From assembly GCA_015068655.1 (NCBI GenBank), contig SVKC01000021.1, positions 1 through 32,654 of the forward strand: a stretch of DNA of 32,654 nt, read 5' to 3'. The notes under the pieces are model-generated. The model had not been told where the DNA came from, ran no database searches, and saw only the letters and a list, made by a program, of their open reading frames with translations. The position numbers and the translations under genes were made by a program. This document shows, piece by piece, positions 1 to 7,350 of the stretch. The stretch's first letter is position 1. Every line of letters begins with the position of its first letter. This DNA comes from Oscillospiraceae bacterium. Lineage in GTDB: Bacteria; Bacillota; Clostridia; Monoglobales; Monoglobaceae.

Positions 1-126
1 AAGATTTCGGACAAGTAGTAATTAAGGGCAAATGAATCAGCCTGATTTCAGGTTGAAATCCAACTATTGATATTCATATTTTGCTTGAAAGGAATTTCCA
101 TTTACACAAAATTCGCCGAGGTGCCC
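1..126. mobile_element. Possible end of an IS256-type insertion sequence (partial)
   Basis: This stretch has no recognisable coding region. It adjoins the exact point where cotJC homology stops. Read on the minus strand inward from about 126, it starts GGGCACCTCGGCGAATTTTG and continues into GTGTAAA. Terminal repeats of IS256-family elements carry a similar AATTGTGTAAA-like core roughly 18 bases from the outer end, as I recall the family. The transposase, the other end and the target duplication would lie outside the window, so this is an inference from one junction and a short motif. Confidence 0.3.
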
Positions 127-236
127 AAACAATTGCCATCTGCACCACCGTATTGACTGACGATAAAGGCGGCGAGCTTGGGATTGGGATTTTTGATGTT
201 TATGGGGTACTGTAATTTTTTTTGATAATTCCACAT
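102..236 (-). pseudogene. cotJC: Truncated spore coat protein CotJC (manganese-catalase family), 5' fragment
   Basis: CotJC is a manganese-catalase-like protein of the inner spore coat, normally about 190-200 residues. Here an ATG at 236, preceded by a strong AAGGAGG site, opens a reading frame of only 44 codons. The first 34 residues (beginning MWNYQKKLQYPINIKNPNPK and running through SQYGGADG) match the conserved CotJC start. The expected continuation (normally E-L-x-x-x-x-R-Y-L-S-Q-R-Y) is replaced by an unrelated ten-residue tail ending at a TAA at 102-104. No later frame in the remaining 100 bases restores the homology. The gene is third in the cotJ operon, 14 bases after cotJB. The break looks like an insertion or rearrangement. 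An assembly error at a repeat is the main alternative. Confidence 0.75.
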
Positions 237-250
237 ATAGGTTTACCTCC

Positions 251-496
251 TTAATTATTCCAGGGCCAGGGGTCGTTTACCCAAGTCCATTCGGTGGTGC
301 TGTTGACATCTTCGGCTACAATGGGACCAAATTCTTTTGTGTATTTTTCCCTTAGCTCGGCACATTTGTCCGCCATACGCCTGAACATTTCAAGTGCCAT
401 TTTATCGCAGGGATGTGTGTCAAGATAAAGGTTCCATTCGTGTGCGGCAAAAGAGTATGCCATTATTTCTTTCATAAGATTCCGGCGTTCATTCAT
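251..496 (-). CDS. cotJB: Spore coat protein CotJB
   Basis: Small (81 aa) protein of the CotJB family, encoded with CotJA and CotJC in spore formers and incorporated into the spore coat. The family is recognised by the N-terminal motif region with 'IMAYSFAAHEWNLYLDTHP' and the C-terminal 'WPWNN'; the length is normal. The start codon overlaps the stop of cotJA in an ATGA arrangement, and a GGGAGG sequence inside cotJA serves as ribosome site, so translation is probably coupled. It is the middle gene of a minus-strand cotJA-cotJB-cotJC unit whose last gene is broken. The biochemical role of CotJB is not established. In Bacillus subtilis the operon is under mother-cell control by sigma-E. Confidence 0.9.
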   Translation of the reverse strand: MNERRNLMKEIMAYSFAAHEWNLYLDTHPCDKMALEMFRRMADKCAELREKYTKEFGPIVAEDVNSTTEWTWVNDPWPWNN

Positions 497-678
497 CTGT
501 CGAAAACCTCCCTCTTGTCGAGCGACTGATTGCCATAAACTCCCAGAGGTAAATCCAAAGTGGGGAATATAGTACCTCTTGAAAGCCCCATTTCAGGGCT
601 GTAAAGATTACGGTCGTTTGCAATTTGTACAGGTACATATGCATAACCTTCCGGTTGTTGATTCTGCATAATGTTCAT
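493..678 (-). CDS. cotJA: Spore coat-associated protein CotJA
   Basis: Short (61 aa) proline-rich protein matching CotJA. It has a variable N-terminus, then 'YAYVPVQ', then 'LYSPEMGLSRGTIFPTLDLP', which is the conserved family core, and 'LGVYG' near the end. CotJA is needed with CotJC for assembly of this coat layer in Bacillus. An AGGAAAGGA site lies upstream of the ATG at 678. A second in-frame ATG three codons later is possible. It is the first gene of the minus-strand cotJ operon and overlaps cotJB by four bases. A candidate sporulation-type promoter lies at 717-744. Its presence indicates that the organism, or its recent ancestor, forms endospores. Confidence 0.88.
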   Translation of the reverse strand: MNIMQNQQPEGYAYVPVQIANDRNLYSPEMGLSRGTIFPTLDLPLGVYGNQSLDKREVFDR

Positions 679-716
679 ATTGTTTCATTCCTTTCCTGAA
701 GCTTTTTGCCTCGGTA

Positions 717-744
717 TATTTTATGATTGAAATCGACAAAAAGT
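717..744 (-). promoter_or_regulatory. Candidate sporulation sigma (sigma-K/sigma-E type) promoter of cotJ
   Basis: On the minus strand CATAAAATA (717-725) fits the sigma-K -10 pattern CATANNNTA and is one base from the sigma-E form CATACAAT. An AC dinucleotide lies 17 bases upstream (743-744), as in the sigma-K -35. It is placed about 40 bases before cotJA. The -35 is weakly informative, so this is a suggestion only. Confidence 0.35.
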
Positions 745-781
745 TACAGCAAAAAAACAAATATTGTTGTTGCTTTTTGTA

Positions 782-809
782 TTGACAAAAAAATAAAAAG
801 TGGTAGAAT
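782..809 (+). promoter_or_regulatory. Sigma-A type promoter of the MATE transporter gene
   Basis: A perfect -35 TTGACA (782-787) and a near-consensus -10 TAGAAT (804-809) are separated by 16 bases, about 30 bases upstream of the transporter start at 840. Confidence 0.65.
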
Positions 810-839
810 TTAAATAGCACTTTTGTGGGAGGTCTTGGA

Positions 840-2195
840 ATGAAGATGGGTGTTGACCTTACGGAAGGTCCGATACTGAAAAAATTTGTGTTTTTTGCGA
901 TACCCGTGTTGCTCACAAGCCTGATGCAACAACTTTACAACTCGGCAGATATAATGATAATAGGCAAATTTGCTGACAAAACGGCTTTGGCGGCGGTGGG
1001 GGCAACGGCTGCCCTTACGAACCTGATTGTAAACTTGTTTGTCGGTTTTGCTGTGGGAAGCAATGTGCTTTGTGCGAGATGTTATGGAGCAAGTGACAAG
1101 CAGGGCTTGTCAAGAGCTTTGAATACGTCACTTTTGCTGGGGTTTGTACTGGGCTTTCCCCTAGCTCTTATTGGCTGTGTTGCTTCAGATTATTTTTTGA
1201 AGATTATGGGAACTCCGTCGGACGTAATAGAAAAAGCGTCCCTTTATATGAAAATTTTTTTCCTTGGTTCGCCTGCCTCACTTGTTTACAATTATGGTGC
1301 TGCGGTACTTCGGGCGGTGGGTGATACAAAGCGACCGCTCTACATCCTTGCGGCTTCGGGCTTGGTGAATGTGCTTTTGAATATTCTGTGTGTTGTCGGT
1401 TTTCATATGGATGTTGCAGGGGTTGCCATAGGAACTATTGCGGCTCAGTATGTGTCTGCTGTGGCTATTGTTGTGATTTTTATGAGAGCACAGGAGGAAC
1501 TGAAGCTTGATATACGAAAAATGAAAATATACAAAAATGAGCTGAAGCAGATTTCGGTTGTCGGTATTCCCGCCGGCATAAACAGTGCAATGTTCAGCTT
1601 GTCCAATGTTATACTCCAGTCAGCGGTGAACTCGTTTGGAAGTACTATTATGGCGGCGAACAGTGTTGCGTGCAATTACAGTAATTATGCATACATTTTT
1701 CTTGCAGCCGGGGAACAGGCGTGCACCAGCTTTGTAGGACAGAATATGGGTGCAAAAAAGTATAAGCGTTTAGGACGGATAGTTGCGGTTGCTCTTTGGG
1801 TTACGGGAGCTGCTATTTTGGTTTTTTCACTGGTAGTCGGTTGCAACGGTCGCTTCTTCCTGAGCCTGTTTACGGATGATTTGGCTGTTGTTGACAAGGG
1901 AATGGTTTATATTAATGTTGTTATCTTCCCATATATTATACTCATGCCCAGCATTGTTCTTGGTGGTGCTCTTCGCGGAATGGGATATGCACTTTCACAG
2001 ACTGTTATAAGTCTTGTGTTTATATGTTTTGTTAGAATTTTGTGGGTAATGTACATTCTGCCCCTTAACAATGTTTATGAAATGGTATTCATATCATATC
2101 CTGTGTCATGGATTTGTGCAGCCGTTGCGGCAACGGTTGTATATCTGTATGCAAAAAGAAAGCTTGTGGCTTCTTTGGAGAGTGATGAACAGTGA
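840..2195 (+). CDS. MATE family multidrug efflux transporter
   Basis: Membrane protein of 451 aa with about 12 hydrophobic segments, belonging to the MatE (MATE/DinF-NorM) family of Na+- or H+-coupled exporters of drugs and cationic metabolites. The N-terminal 'LTEGPILKKFVFFAIPVLLT' and the following 'LYNSADIMIIGKF' region are typical of the Clostridia/Bacteroides branch, as are 'GVAIGT' and 'MGAKKYKRL' further on. The ATG at 840 is preferred over a GTG at 825 because GGAGG at 828-832 sits seven bases before it, whereas that site would fall inside the gene if GTG were used. The gene has its own promoter at 782-809 and diverges from cotJ. Its 3' end overlaps the alkD remnant. The substrate cannot be predicted. 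Confidence 0.93.
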   Translation: MKMGVDLTEGPILKKFVFFAIPVLLTSLMQQLYNSADIMIIGKFADKTALAAVGATAALTNLIVNLFVGFAVGSNVLCARCYGASDKQGLSRALNTSLLLGFVLGFPLALIGCVASDYFLKIMGTPSDVIEKASLYMKIFFLGSPASLVYNYGAAVLRAVGDTKRPLYILAASGLVNVLLNILCVVGFHMDVAGVAIGTIAAQYVSAVAIVVIFMRAQEELKLDIRKMKIYKNELKQISVVGIPAGINSAMFSLSNVILQSAVNSFGSTIMAANSVACNYSNYAYIFLAAGEQACTSFVGQNMGAKKYKRLGRIVAVALWVTGAAILVFSLVVGCNGRFFLSLFTDDLAVVDKGMVYINVVIFPYIILMPSIVLGGALRGMGYALSQTVISLVFICFVRILWVMYILPLNNVYEMVFISYPVSWICAAVAATVVYLYAKRKLVASLESDEQ

Positions 2196-2421
2196 TAATC
2201 AGAGAAGAATTATCGGTGTGAGGTTGCCGATGTTGCGAAAGCATGCAAAAAGTATTTCGGGAACGGAAGATACAAGTAAGCATCTTTTGGAGCTTCCGCA
2301 TAAGTTTATTGAAGAAAAACGTTTGCCTTCCTGGGTGCACAACAAAACGATACAAAAGGCTGTGGAAAGCTATCGGATTGAGGCGGACAAAAAAGCAATT
2401 CTGAAAAGCTACAGAATATAG
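2185..2421 (+). pseudogene. Remnant of an AlkD-type DNA alkylation repair gene with two deletions
   Basis: A 78-codon frame starting inside the end of the MATE gene joins two distant parts of an AlkD-like HEAT-repeat DNA glycosylase, normally about 220-235 aa. Residues 9-41 (IIGVRLPMLRKHAK, then LLELPHKF) match the family's N-terminal third. Residues 42-78 (IEEKRLPSWVHNKTIQKAVE, then SYRI) match its last helix. The roughly 130 residues between, including the catalytic aspartate region, are absent, as are about 25-30 residues before IIGVR. The internal junction lies where the family has similar sequences (YYEENNL and YIEEKRL), suggesting deletion between short repeats. The frame is still open, so the loss may be recent. 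It cannot be an active glycosylase. The gene ends five bases from the convergent deacetylase gene, with no terminator seen. Confidence 0.75.
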
Positions 2422-2426
2422 CGGAT

Positions 2427-3323
2427 TTACTTGAGCAAGCTTGCGGCGGACTTTTGAGGTGTTCGGAGATAACGCTTCAGCATATAAAGCTCGTCAGGAT
2501 TCCTTGACAGATGGTTCATACCGCTGGCACAGGAAAGGGAGGCTTTGAAGCCCATTTCTCTTATAATATCATAGGAAGCTTCGCTTACACTTCCAAAGGG
2601 GTACGTGAAGGTTGTGGGGGTGTAGCCTGTGTTGCTTTTGAAAGCATCCTGAAGCCTTCCCAAATCCGAGGTGAGAACTGCCTTGTATTCATCAAGGCTC
2701 TCGCTTTTTTTCTTTTTTGTACCGTTTCTTCCTTTGTCGGTTGTGTGAAGGTTGTACGAATGATTCTGAAATTCAATACATCCCGACTCCATCATTGTTT
2801 TGACGTCATTCCATGTAACATGAGAATAAGCCGGGTTCTGGTCAGGAGACTTTGTGTAAAGGTCGGTGTAATAACCGATAATTGAAACTACGGCTTTGTA
2901 GTTATACTTTTGAAGAAGAGGAAAGGCATAGGCACAATTGTTGAAGTAACCGTCATCAAATGTAAGAACAACGGGTTTTTCCGGAAGGTCGCCCTTGCCT
3001 TCGGTATAATTTATCAAATCCTGCATTACAACCGCAGTATAGCCGTTTTCGGAAAGGAATTGAAGGTCCTTTTCAAAGGCTGCTTCTGAAATTATGTAGT
3101 CACCATGAGCATTGCTGCTCCTGAATATATTGTGGTACATAAGGATAGGGACATCGACGGACTCTTTTTTTGAGTCGAGCCACGCTGTGTCTTCGCCTGA
3201 TGTTTCAACGGCATCGGCAGGTGTAGCAATGTTCCCGTGAAAGTGTATAATACCGATACTTGCGGCTGTGATTACAAAGATTGCAAAATAGCAGATAAGT
3301 GTTTTCATTTTTATTACGAACAT
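2427..3323 (-). CDS. Polysaccharide deacetylase family protein (secreted or membrane-anchored)
   Basis: NodB-homology (carbohydrate esterase 4) protein of 298 aa, expected to remove acetyl groups from peptidoglycan or another surface glycan outside the cell. Residues 7-28 form a hydrophobic N-terminal anchor or signal. 'VPILMYHNI' (58-66) opens the domain. TFDDGY (121-126) gives the catalytic base and a metal-binding aspartate (D123, D124). H188 and H193 in NHSYNLH are the likely metal histidines, although the spacing is H-x4-H rather than the common H-x3-H. FTYPFG (239-244) is the third motif. A GAAAGGA site supports the start at 3323; a second ATG five codons in is possible. It follows the metA/CpXC unit on the same strand but is separated by a strong terminator, so it needs its own promoter, which I did not find. 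Confidence 0.9.
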   Translation of the reverse strand: MFVIKMKTLICYFAIFVITAASIGIIHFHGNIATPADAVETSGEDTAWLDSKKESVDVPILMYHNIFRSSNAHGDYIISEAAFEKDLQFLSENGYTAVVMQDLINYTEGKGDLPEKPVVLTFDDGYFNNCAYAFPLLQKYNYKAVVSIIGYYTDLYTKSPDQNPAYSHVTWNDVKTMMESGCIEFQNHSYNLHTTDKGRNGTKKKKSESLDEYKAVLTSDLGRLQDAFKSNTGYTPTTFTYPFGSVSEASYDIIREMGFKASLSCASGMNHLSRNPDELYMLKRYLRTPQKSAASLLK

Positions 3324-3340
3324 ATTTATCGTCCTTTCTC

Positions 3341-3380
3341 AAAAAAAATCCCTTCCATAAAAGTATATGGAGGGGATTTT
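3341..3380 (-). terminator. Rho-independent terminator after the metA/CpXC unit
   Basis: Inverted repeat AAAATCCC(T)TCCATA / TATGGA(G)GGGATTTT with a six-base loop. On the minus strand it ends in a run of eight T (3341-3348), 17 bases beyond the CpXC gene and just before the deacetylase start. Confidence 0.85.
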
Positions 3381-3396
3381 GAATTTATGTCCGTAT

Positions 3397-4029
3397 TCAG
3401 TTGTTTTCGAAGCCGCTTTGAAGAGCACCGATTGCCCAAAGGCGGTTGACCTCGGATATATCGTTGTATTTTTCGGCTGTTGCCTTGAACTGGTTTGCAA
3501 TTGCGTTGTAGGTTTCCGGGGATAGGGTTGCACGGCAGTTCTCGGCGTTTTCTGTTATTATGAAAAACAAAAGGCTGTTGTCATCGGGGTTCTTCCCGCC
3601 GTAATAGATACCGAGTATCTTTGAACCCGGACGTTCGTCCTCAAACTGGTCCTCAAGCATAATTTTATATAGCTCCGTAACCTTATCGTCAATGCCGTCC
3701 TCAATGAGAGCGAGCTTCTCAACAAACTCGTTGATGGAGCGGACAATTCTCAGGGTATAGCCGTCAACAGTCATATTTGAATCGCTGTTTTCTTTTTCGT
3801 CCGCAAGAAGAGCAACGATGTATTTGTTTTCTTCATCTGTATAGGTGCAGTCATAAGCCACAAGAATTTCTTCACCGCATTCACGGCAACTGAATTTGAA
3901 AATATCACGGTTGAAAATCTTTTCCTTCAGCTCGGGAGAGCTTTTTGCATCAATTGCGGTATAAATTTCAAAGCTGCTGTCTTCAAAGCAGGCAGGACAA
4001 TTCACTGTTATTGTTTTTTTCTGTGTCAT
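3397..4029 (-). CDS. CpXC domain protein
   Basis: Protein of 210 aa with the N-terminal CpXC domain, a putative metal-binding module of unknown function found mainly in Firmicutes. The defining CPAC motif is at residues 11-14 and a second pair is in SCRECGEE (C48, C51); together they probably bind one zinc. The rest is soluble and acidic, with no membrane segment or signal. The gene begins 12 bases after metA on the same strand and is followed by a terminator, so the two are very likely co-transcribed from the metA promoter. Whether the protein has anything to do with methionine synthesis is unknown; the linkage is only positional. Confidence 0.8.
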   Translation of the reverse strand: MTQKKTITVNCPACFEDSSFEIYTAIDAKSSPELKEKIFNRDIFKFSCRECGEEILVAYDCTYTDEENKYIVALLADEKENSDSNMTVDGYTLRIVRSINEFVEKLALIEDGIDDKVTELYKIMLEDQFEDERPGSKILGIYYGGKNPDDNSLLFFIITENAENCRATLSPETYNAIANQFKATAEKYNDISEVNRLWAIGALQSGFENN

Positions 4030-4041
4030 ATGCAGTCTTCC

Positions 4042-4965
4042 TTATTTTATGGTTTTGATGTCGTATGGCGTTGTCTGGTAAACAAAGTAGTTCAGCCAGT
4101 TGGAATAGAGCAGATTTGCGTGAGCACGCCAGCTTACAACAGGGGTCTTTGTCGGGTCATCATTTGGAAAGTAGTTTGCAGGGACTTTTATGGGGAGTCC
4201 CTTTGCAACATCACGGTCATATTCTTTTTTCAATGTATCCCAATCATATTCCGAGTGTCCGGTAATGAAAAAACGACGCTCGTTTTTGTCTGTTATGATA
4301 TACACACCTGTTTCATCTGATTTTGCAAGAATATCAAGAGCAGGAACCTTGAGAATATCTTCTTCACGAACCTCAGTGTGACGGGATTGGGGAACATAAA
4401 AGACATCATCAAAGCCGCGGAGAAGGATTTTGTGTTTTTTGCCGGGTTCAACCTTGTGCGGAAATACCCCAAACACTTTTTCGGAAACGGGATATTTCGG
4501 CACTCCATAATGATAGTAAAGAGCAGCCTGAGCACCCCAACATATGTGGAAGGTGGAGGTGACATTTGTTTTTGACCACTCCATAATTTCACAAAGCTCT
4601 TCCCAGTAATCAACTTCTTCAAAGTCCATTTTTTCAACGGGGGCTCCTGTGATTATCATTCCGTCAAACTTGTTCTCCTTTATGTCATCAAAGGTCTTGT
4701 AGAATGTCTCAATATGGCTTTTTGATGTGTTTTTTGATTCGTGGGTTTTTGTATTTATGAACTGAACATTGATTTGCAGAGGCGTGTTCCCCAGAACTCT
4801 CAAAAGCTGGGTTTCTGTCTCGATTTTTGTGGGCATAAGGTTGAGTACCACTATTTCAAGGGGTCGGATGTCCTGAGTGAGAGCACGGGTTTCTGTTATA
4901 ACAAATATATTTTCGTTGTTAAGTATTTCGATTGCGGGTAAAGAGTCTGAAACCTTGATTGGCAT
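4042..4965 (-). CDS. metA: Homoserine O-acetyltransferase (MetA family)
   Basis: Full-length (307 aa) MetA-family enzyme, the first committed step of methionine synthesis, acylating homoserine. Catalytic Cys142 is in [10 protein letters not shown], and the His-Glu partners are H237 and E239 in TGHSEYD. Position 111 is glutamate (TGAPVE), the residue associated with acetyl-CoA use in Bacillus-type MetA. Succinyl-CoA enzymes such as that of E. coli have glycine there. O-acetylhomoserine is therefore the expected product, although the family is often labelled O-succinyltransferase. An AGGAGGGTGAT site lies seven bases upstream and a consensus-like promoter is at 5008-5036. I saw no SAM riboswitch or T-box in the short leader. 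The CpXC gene follows 12 bases downstream. Confidence 0.96.
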   Translation of the reverse strand: MPIKVSDSLPAIEILNNENIFVITETRALTQDIRPLEIVVLNLMPTKIETETQLLRVLGNTPLQINVQFINTKTHESKNTSKSHIETFYKTFDDIKENKFDGMIITGAPVEKMDFEEVDYWEELCEIMEWSKTNVTSTFHICWGAQAALYYHYGVPKYPVSEKVFGVFPHKVEPGKKHKILLRGFDDVFYVPQSRHTEVREEDILKVPALDILAKSDETGVYIITDKNERRFFITGHSEYDWDTLKKEYDRDVAKGLPIKVPANYFPNDDPTKTPVVSWRAHANLLYSNWLNYFVYQTTPYDIKTIK

Positions 4966-5007
4966 AATATCACCCTCCTACGGTTAAAATAAAATTGATT
5001 AAAATTA

Positions 5008-5036
5008 AGTATACCATATATAAAAGAATTTATCAA
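5008..5036 (-). promoter_or_regulatory. Sigma-A type promoter of metA
   Basis: On the minus strand TTGATA (5031-5036) and TATACT (5008-5013) are separated by exactly 17 bases, about 40 bases before the metA start. Confidence 0.65.
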
Positions 5037-5063
5037 CAAAAATTTTCAAAGGAGCGAAAACAT

Positions 5064-5726
5064 ATGTCAGAGGAGAAGAAAAAAGCTGAGGAAATGACTC
5101 AAATTGAGGAAATGGGCGGAGTGTTGGTAAAAAGCAAAAAAATGAATATATATTGCCTGAGTATTGTTGGACAGATTGAGGGACATTCAAATCTCCCTCC
5201 TGATACCAAAACAACAAAATATGAACACGTTATTCCAAAGCTTGTGGAAGTGGAGCAGGATGACGGGATTGACGGACTTTTGATTATGCTCAATACTGTC
5301 GGTGGTGATGTTGAAGCGGGGCTTGCTATTTCGGAAATGATAGCAAGTATGAAAAAGCCTACCGTATCCATTGTCCTCGGCGGCGGGCACAGCATAGGCG
5401 TTCCTCTTGCAGTTTCGGCGAAGCATTCGTTTATTGTGCCGTCAGCCACAATGACAATTCATCCCATACGCACAAGCGGAGTGATTATAGGAGTTCATCA
5501 AACCTTTGAATATCTCTCCAGAGTTCAGGAACGTATATGTGATTTTGTCCAAAGAAATTCGAAAATTTCGTCGGATGATTTTCTGAGGATTATGCTGGAA
5601 ACGGAGAATATTGCAAACGATGTGGGAACAGTTCTTTTTGGCGAAGAGGCGGTTTCCTGTGGATTGATTGATTCTGTGGGCGGACTTGGCGATGCCCTTG
5701 AGACATTGCATAATATGAAGGGGTAG
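5064..5726 (+). CDS. tepA: TepA/ClpP-like serine protease (translocation-enhancing protein family)
   Basis: Cytoplasmic ClpP-fold protein of 220 aa related to Bacillus TepA (YmfB), described as a germination/translocation-linked peptidase. After a charged N-terminus (1-25), the fold is seen in '[20 protein letters not shown]' (71-90), a substrate-groove strand also found in Clp[13 protein letters not shown] holds the likely nucleophile S110, and MTIHPIR holds the likely catalytic H133. It probably acts on small proteins or peptides and may form rings like ClpP, but lacks an obvious ClpX/ClpC partner motif. The ATG at 5064 is chosen over an upstream frame extension because AAAGGAG lies nine bases before it. 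It diverges from metA and ends at a strong bidirectional terminator, so it is monocistronic. Confidence 0.88.
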   Translation: MSEEKKKAEEMTQIEEMGGVLVKSKKMNIYCLSIVGQIEGHSNLPPDTKTTKYEHVIPKLVEVEQDDGIDGLLIMLNTVGGDVEAGLAISEMIASMKKPTVSIVLGGGHSIGVPLAVSAKHSFIVPSATMTIHPIRTSGVIIGVHQTFEYLSRVQERICDFVQRNSKISSDDFLRIMLETENIANDVGTVLFGEEAVSCGLIDSVGGLGDALETLHNMKG

Positions 5727-5737
5727 AGGATGAACAA

Positions 5738-5803
5738 AAACCCCGCCTATGCTTATCTGCTGAAAACAATTCCTTAGATAAGCACAGGCGGGGTTGGGTT
5801 TTT
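5738..5803. terminator. Bidirectional terminator between tepA and the beta-lactamase-fold hydrolase gene
   Basis: Long stem: CCCCGCCTATGCTTATCT pairs with AGATAAGCACAGGCGGGG (one mismatch) around a central loop. It is followed by GGGTTTTT on the plus strand and preceded by AAAAA, giving a T-run on the minus strand, so it can serve both convergent genes. Confidence 0.9.
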
Positions 5804-5869
5804 AATAGCATTCATTTTGTTTAATGCAACAGCCGCTAAGAAAGTAATGATATGCCGGGCTTCAATGTA

Positions 5870-7054
5870 TCAATCGAGACAGGAATACAAGGCGTTTCGC
5901 ATTTCTGTTTGGATTCTTACGTCCCAGTTGTGAATATGCTGGAAGTATGTCATGGAAAGCTGATTCTTGGTGTCAACCATAGAAAATGCACCTGCAGCCC
6001 CATCCCAGCCAAATTCGCCTATGGGACTGAGCGATCCGCTTCTTGTCGGGTCAAGGTGTGTACGTACCCCCAGACCGTAGCCGTAACCCGGTCTCAACAA
6101 GTAAAAATCATCAATTTGCTTGCCGGTCAAATGATTTGTTTTCATAAGCTCAACAGTAGCGGATGACAAAATTCTGTTGCCGTTTTTGCCTATACCACCG
6201 CAGGAGAGAGCATCAAGAAACAACGCATAATCATCAGCACAGGAGGTGAGACCTGCACCGCCGCTTTGGTACTCGTCGGAAAGAATATAGGCACATTCAA
6301 GGGGAAGGCGTTTGGGCAGTTTGTTTTCGTCGTGTATGTATCTTGCGGCCATTCTTGAAAGAGTTTTTTCGTCCTTGGGCAAGCCGAAAAAGGTATTTGA
6401 CATACCGAGAGGTTCAAAAATATTTTCTTTCATATATTCACCAAATGTTTTTCCTGACCAGACTTCTATCAATGCTCCAAGAACATCATGGCAAAGACTG
6501 TATCTGAATCTTGTTCCCGGTTCAAATCCGAGCACGGTTTGGGAAATTGCCCCAACAAGCTCGCGAGTAGAGGTTTGACCTTTTGAAAGGGCGTCCTTGA
6601 TGCCTTTTGCATTCAAATCGTAATCAAGACCTGCTCCCATTGTGAACAAGTCTTTGATTGTAATGGGATTTTTTGCATAGCCGTTTTCGGTCAGGGTGAT
6701 GTTTTCCCCTGATGTACTTCCTGTTGTAATTTCTTTTGCGTTGGTGTTTTCAGTAAAATCGGACGAGATTCTCATTTTTTCGAATTCGGGCAAATACTTT
6801 GAAACACAATCATCCATAAGATATTTGCCTTGTTCAAAAAGCTGCAGAGCACAAGTGCAGGTGAGCATTTTTGTCATAGAAAAAATAAGATAAAGTTCAT
6901 CCCCTGTCATTCTTTTGTTGTTTTCTATATCGCTCATACCTGCAAAATACCTGAATACCATTTCGTGTTCTTTGTATACTATGCAGTCAACGCCGGGAAC
7001 ATGGTATTTTTCAAGCAATACATCCATATAATTTTTGAGTTTGGTAAAATTCAT
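5870..7054 (-). CDS. Beta-lactamase-fold serine hydrolase (class C / EstB-like)
   Basis: Protein of 394 aa of the beta-lactamase/PBP-related family (Pfam Beta-lactamase). The nucleophile motif S59-M-T-K62 is in IFSMTKML, and Y185 in RYSLCHD is the likely second motif (Y-x-x instead of Y-x-N). GEFGWDGAAG replaces the H/K-T-G loop of true lactamases, as in many esterases of this fold. There is no signal peptide or membrane segment, so it probably acts inside the cell on an ester or small amide and is unlikely to give beta-lactam resistance. Residues about 98-130, rich in Thr, Asn and Ser, look like a loop insertion. A GAAAGGA site precedes the ATG. It lies downstream of clpC on the same strand, 296 bases away, and ends at the bidirectional terminator. 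Confidence 0.88.
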   Translation of the reverse strand: MNFTKLKNYMDVLLEKYHVPGVDCIVYKEHEMVFRYFAGMSDIENNKRMTGDELYLIFSMTKMLTCTCALQLFEQGKYLMDDCVSKYLPEFEKMRISSDFTENTNAKEITTGSTSGENITLTENGYAKNPITIKDLFTMGAGLDYDLNAKGIKDALSKGQTSTRELVGAISQTVLGFEPGTRFRYSLCHDVLGALIEVWSGKTFGEYMKENIFEPLGMSNTFFGLPKDEKTLSRMAARYIHDENKLPKRLPLECAYILSDEYQSGGAGLTSCADDYALFLDALSCGGIGKNGNRILSSATVELMKTNHLTGKQIDDFYLLRPGYGYGLGVRTHLDPTRSGSLSPIGEFGWDGAAGAFSMVDTKNQLSMTYFQHIHNWDVRIQTEMRNALYSCLD

Positions 7055-7078
7055 TTTCTTTTATCCTTTCAAATGATT

Positions 7079-7105
7079 ATTATAAATATCACATTTTGAA
7101 TTCAA
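7079..7105 (-). promoter_or_regulatory. Candidate promoter of the beta-lactamase-fold hydrolase gene
   Basis: Minus strand TTGAAT (7100-7105) and a perfect -10 TATAAT (7079-7084) with a short 15-base spacer, about 25 bases before the start codon. The spacer is below the usual 16-18, so this is tentative. Confidence 0.35.
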
Positions 7106-7229
7106 CATTATTTGTGACAAATATAGTATAAGTTATTTTGGAAGGATATGCAAGAGAAATTTTTAATATTTTACATTGTAATGGAAGAGGTTTTGAAATA
7201 TTTCAATGGGATTGGTGTTGATACTCTTA

Positions 7230-7277
7230 TTGGATTTTCAGACTGTTTCGGTGACTGCGAAAAGTCTGAAAATCCAA
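7230..7277. repeat. Long hairpin-forming inverted repeat between clpC and the hydrolase gene
   Basis: TTGGATTTTCAGACT (7230-7244) is the exact reverse complement of 7263-7277. Inside, TTTCG (7246-7250) pairs with CGAAA (7258-7262), extending the stem past a single bulged G to a seven-base loop. There is no T-run on either side, so it is not a standard terminator, although it lies 74 bases beyond the clpC stop. The remaining sequence of the 7055-7350 gap shows no convincing gene. Confidence 0.8.
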
Positions 7278-7350
7278 ACTGGGTTAATTGTGCGTGGTCG
7301 CCTGAATATCTTGATATTCTCTATTGGTAGTGGAACAAGGTTGTGATTCC

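Noticed and set aside
2511-2885. 124-aa plus-strand frame inside the deacetylase gene
   Set aside because: It is opposite the catalytic domain of a well-supported gene.
4995-5022. Possible plus-strand promoter TTGATT-N16-TATATA before tepA
   Set aside because: The region is simply AT-rich, the spacing is arbitrary among several options, and the same bases form a much better minus-strand promoter for metA.
4966-5063. SAM riboswitch or T-box leader before metA
   Set aside because: The space between the promoter and the start is too short (about 40 bases) and no conserved T-box or S-box sequence is visible.
5870-7054. Antibiotic-resistance beta-lactamase
   Set aside because: It has the S-x-x-K motif but no signal peptide, no K/H-T-G motif and an altered Y-x-N, so an intracellular esterase-like hydrolase is more likely.
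7148-7330. 60-aa plus-strand frame in the clpC/hydrolase gap, starting MQEKFLIFYIVMEEV
   Set aside because: The GGAAGGA before it is only two bases from the ATG, the frame runs through both arms of the 7230-7277 hairpin, and nothing in it resembles a known protein.
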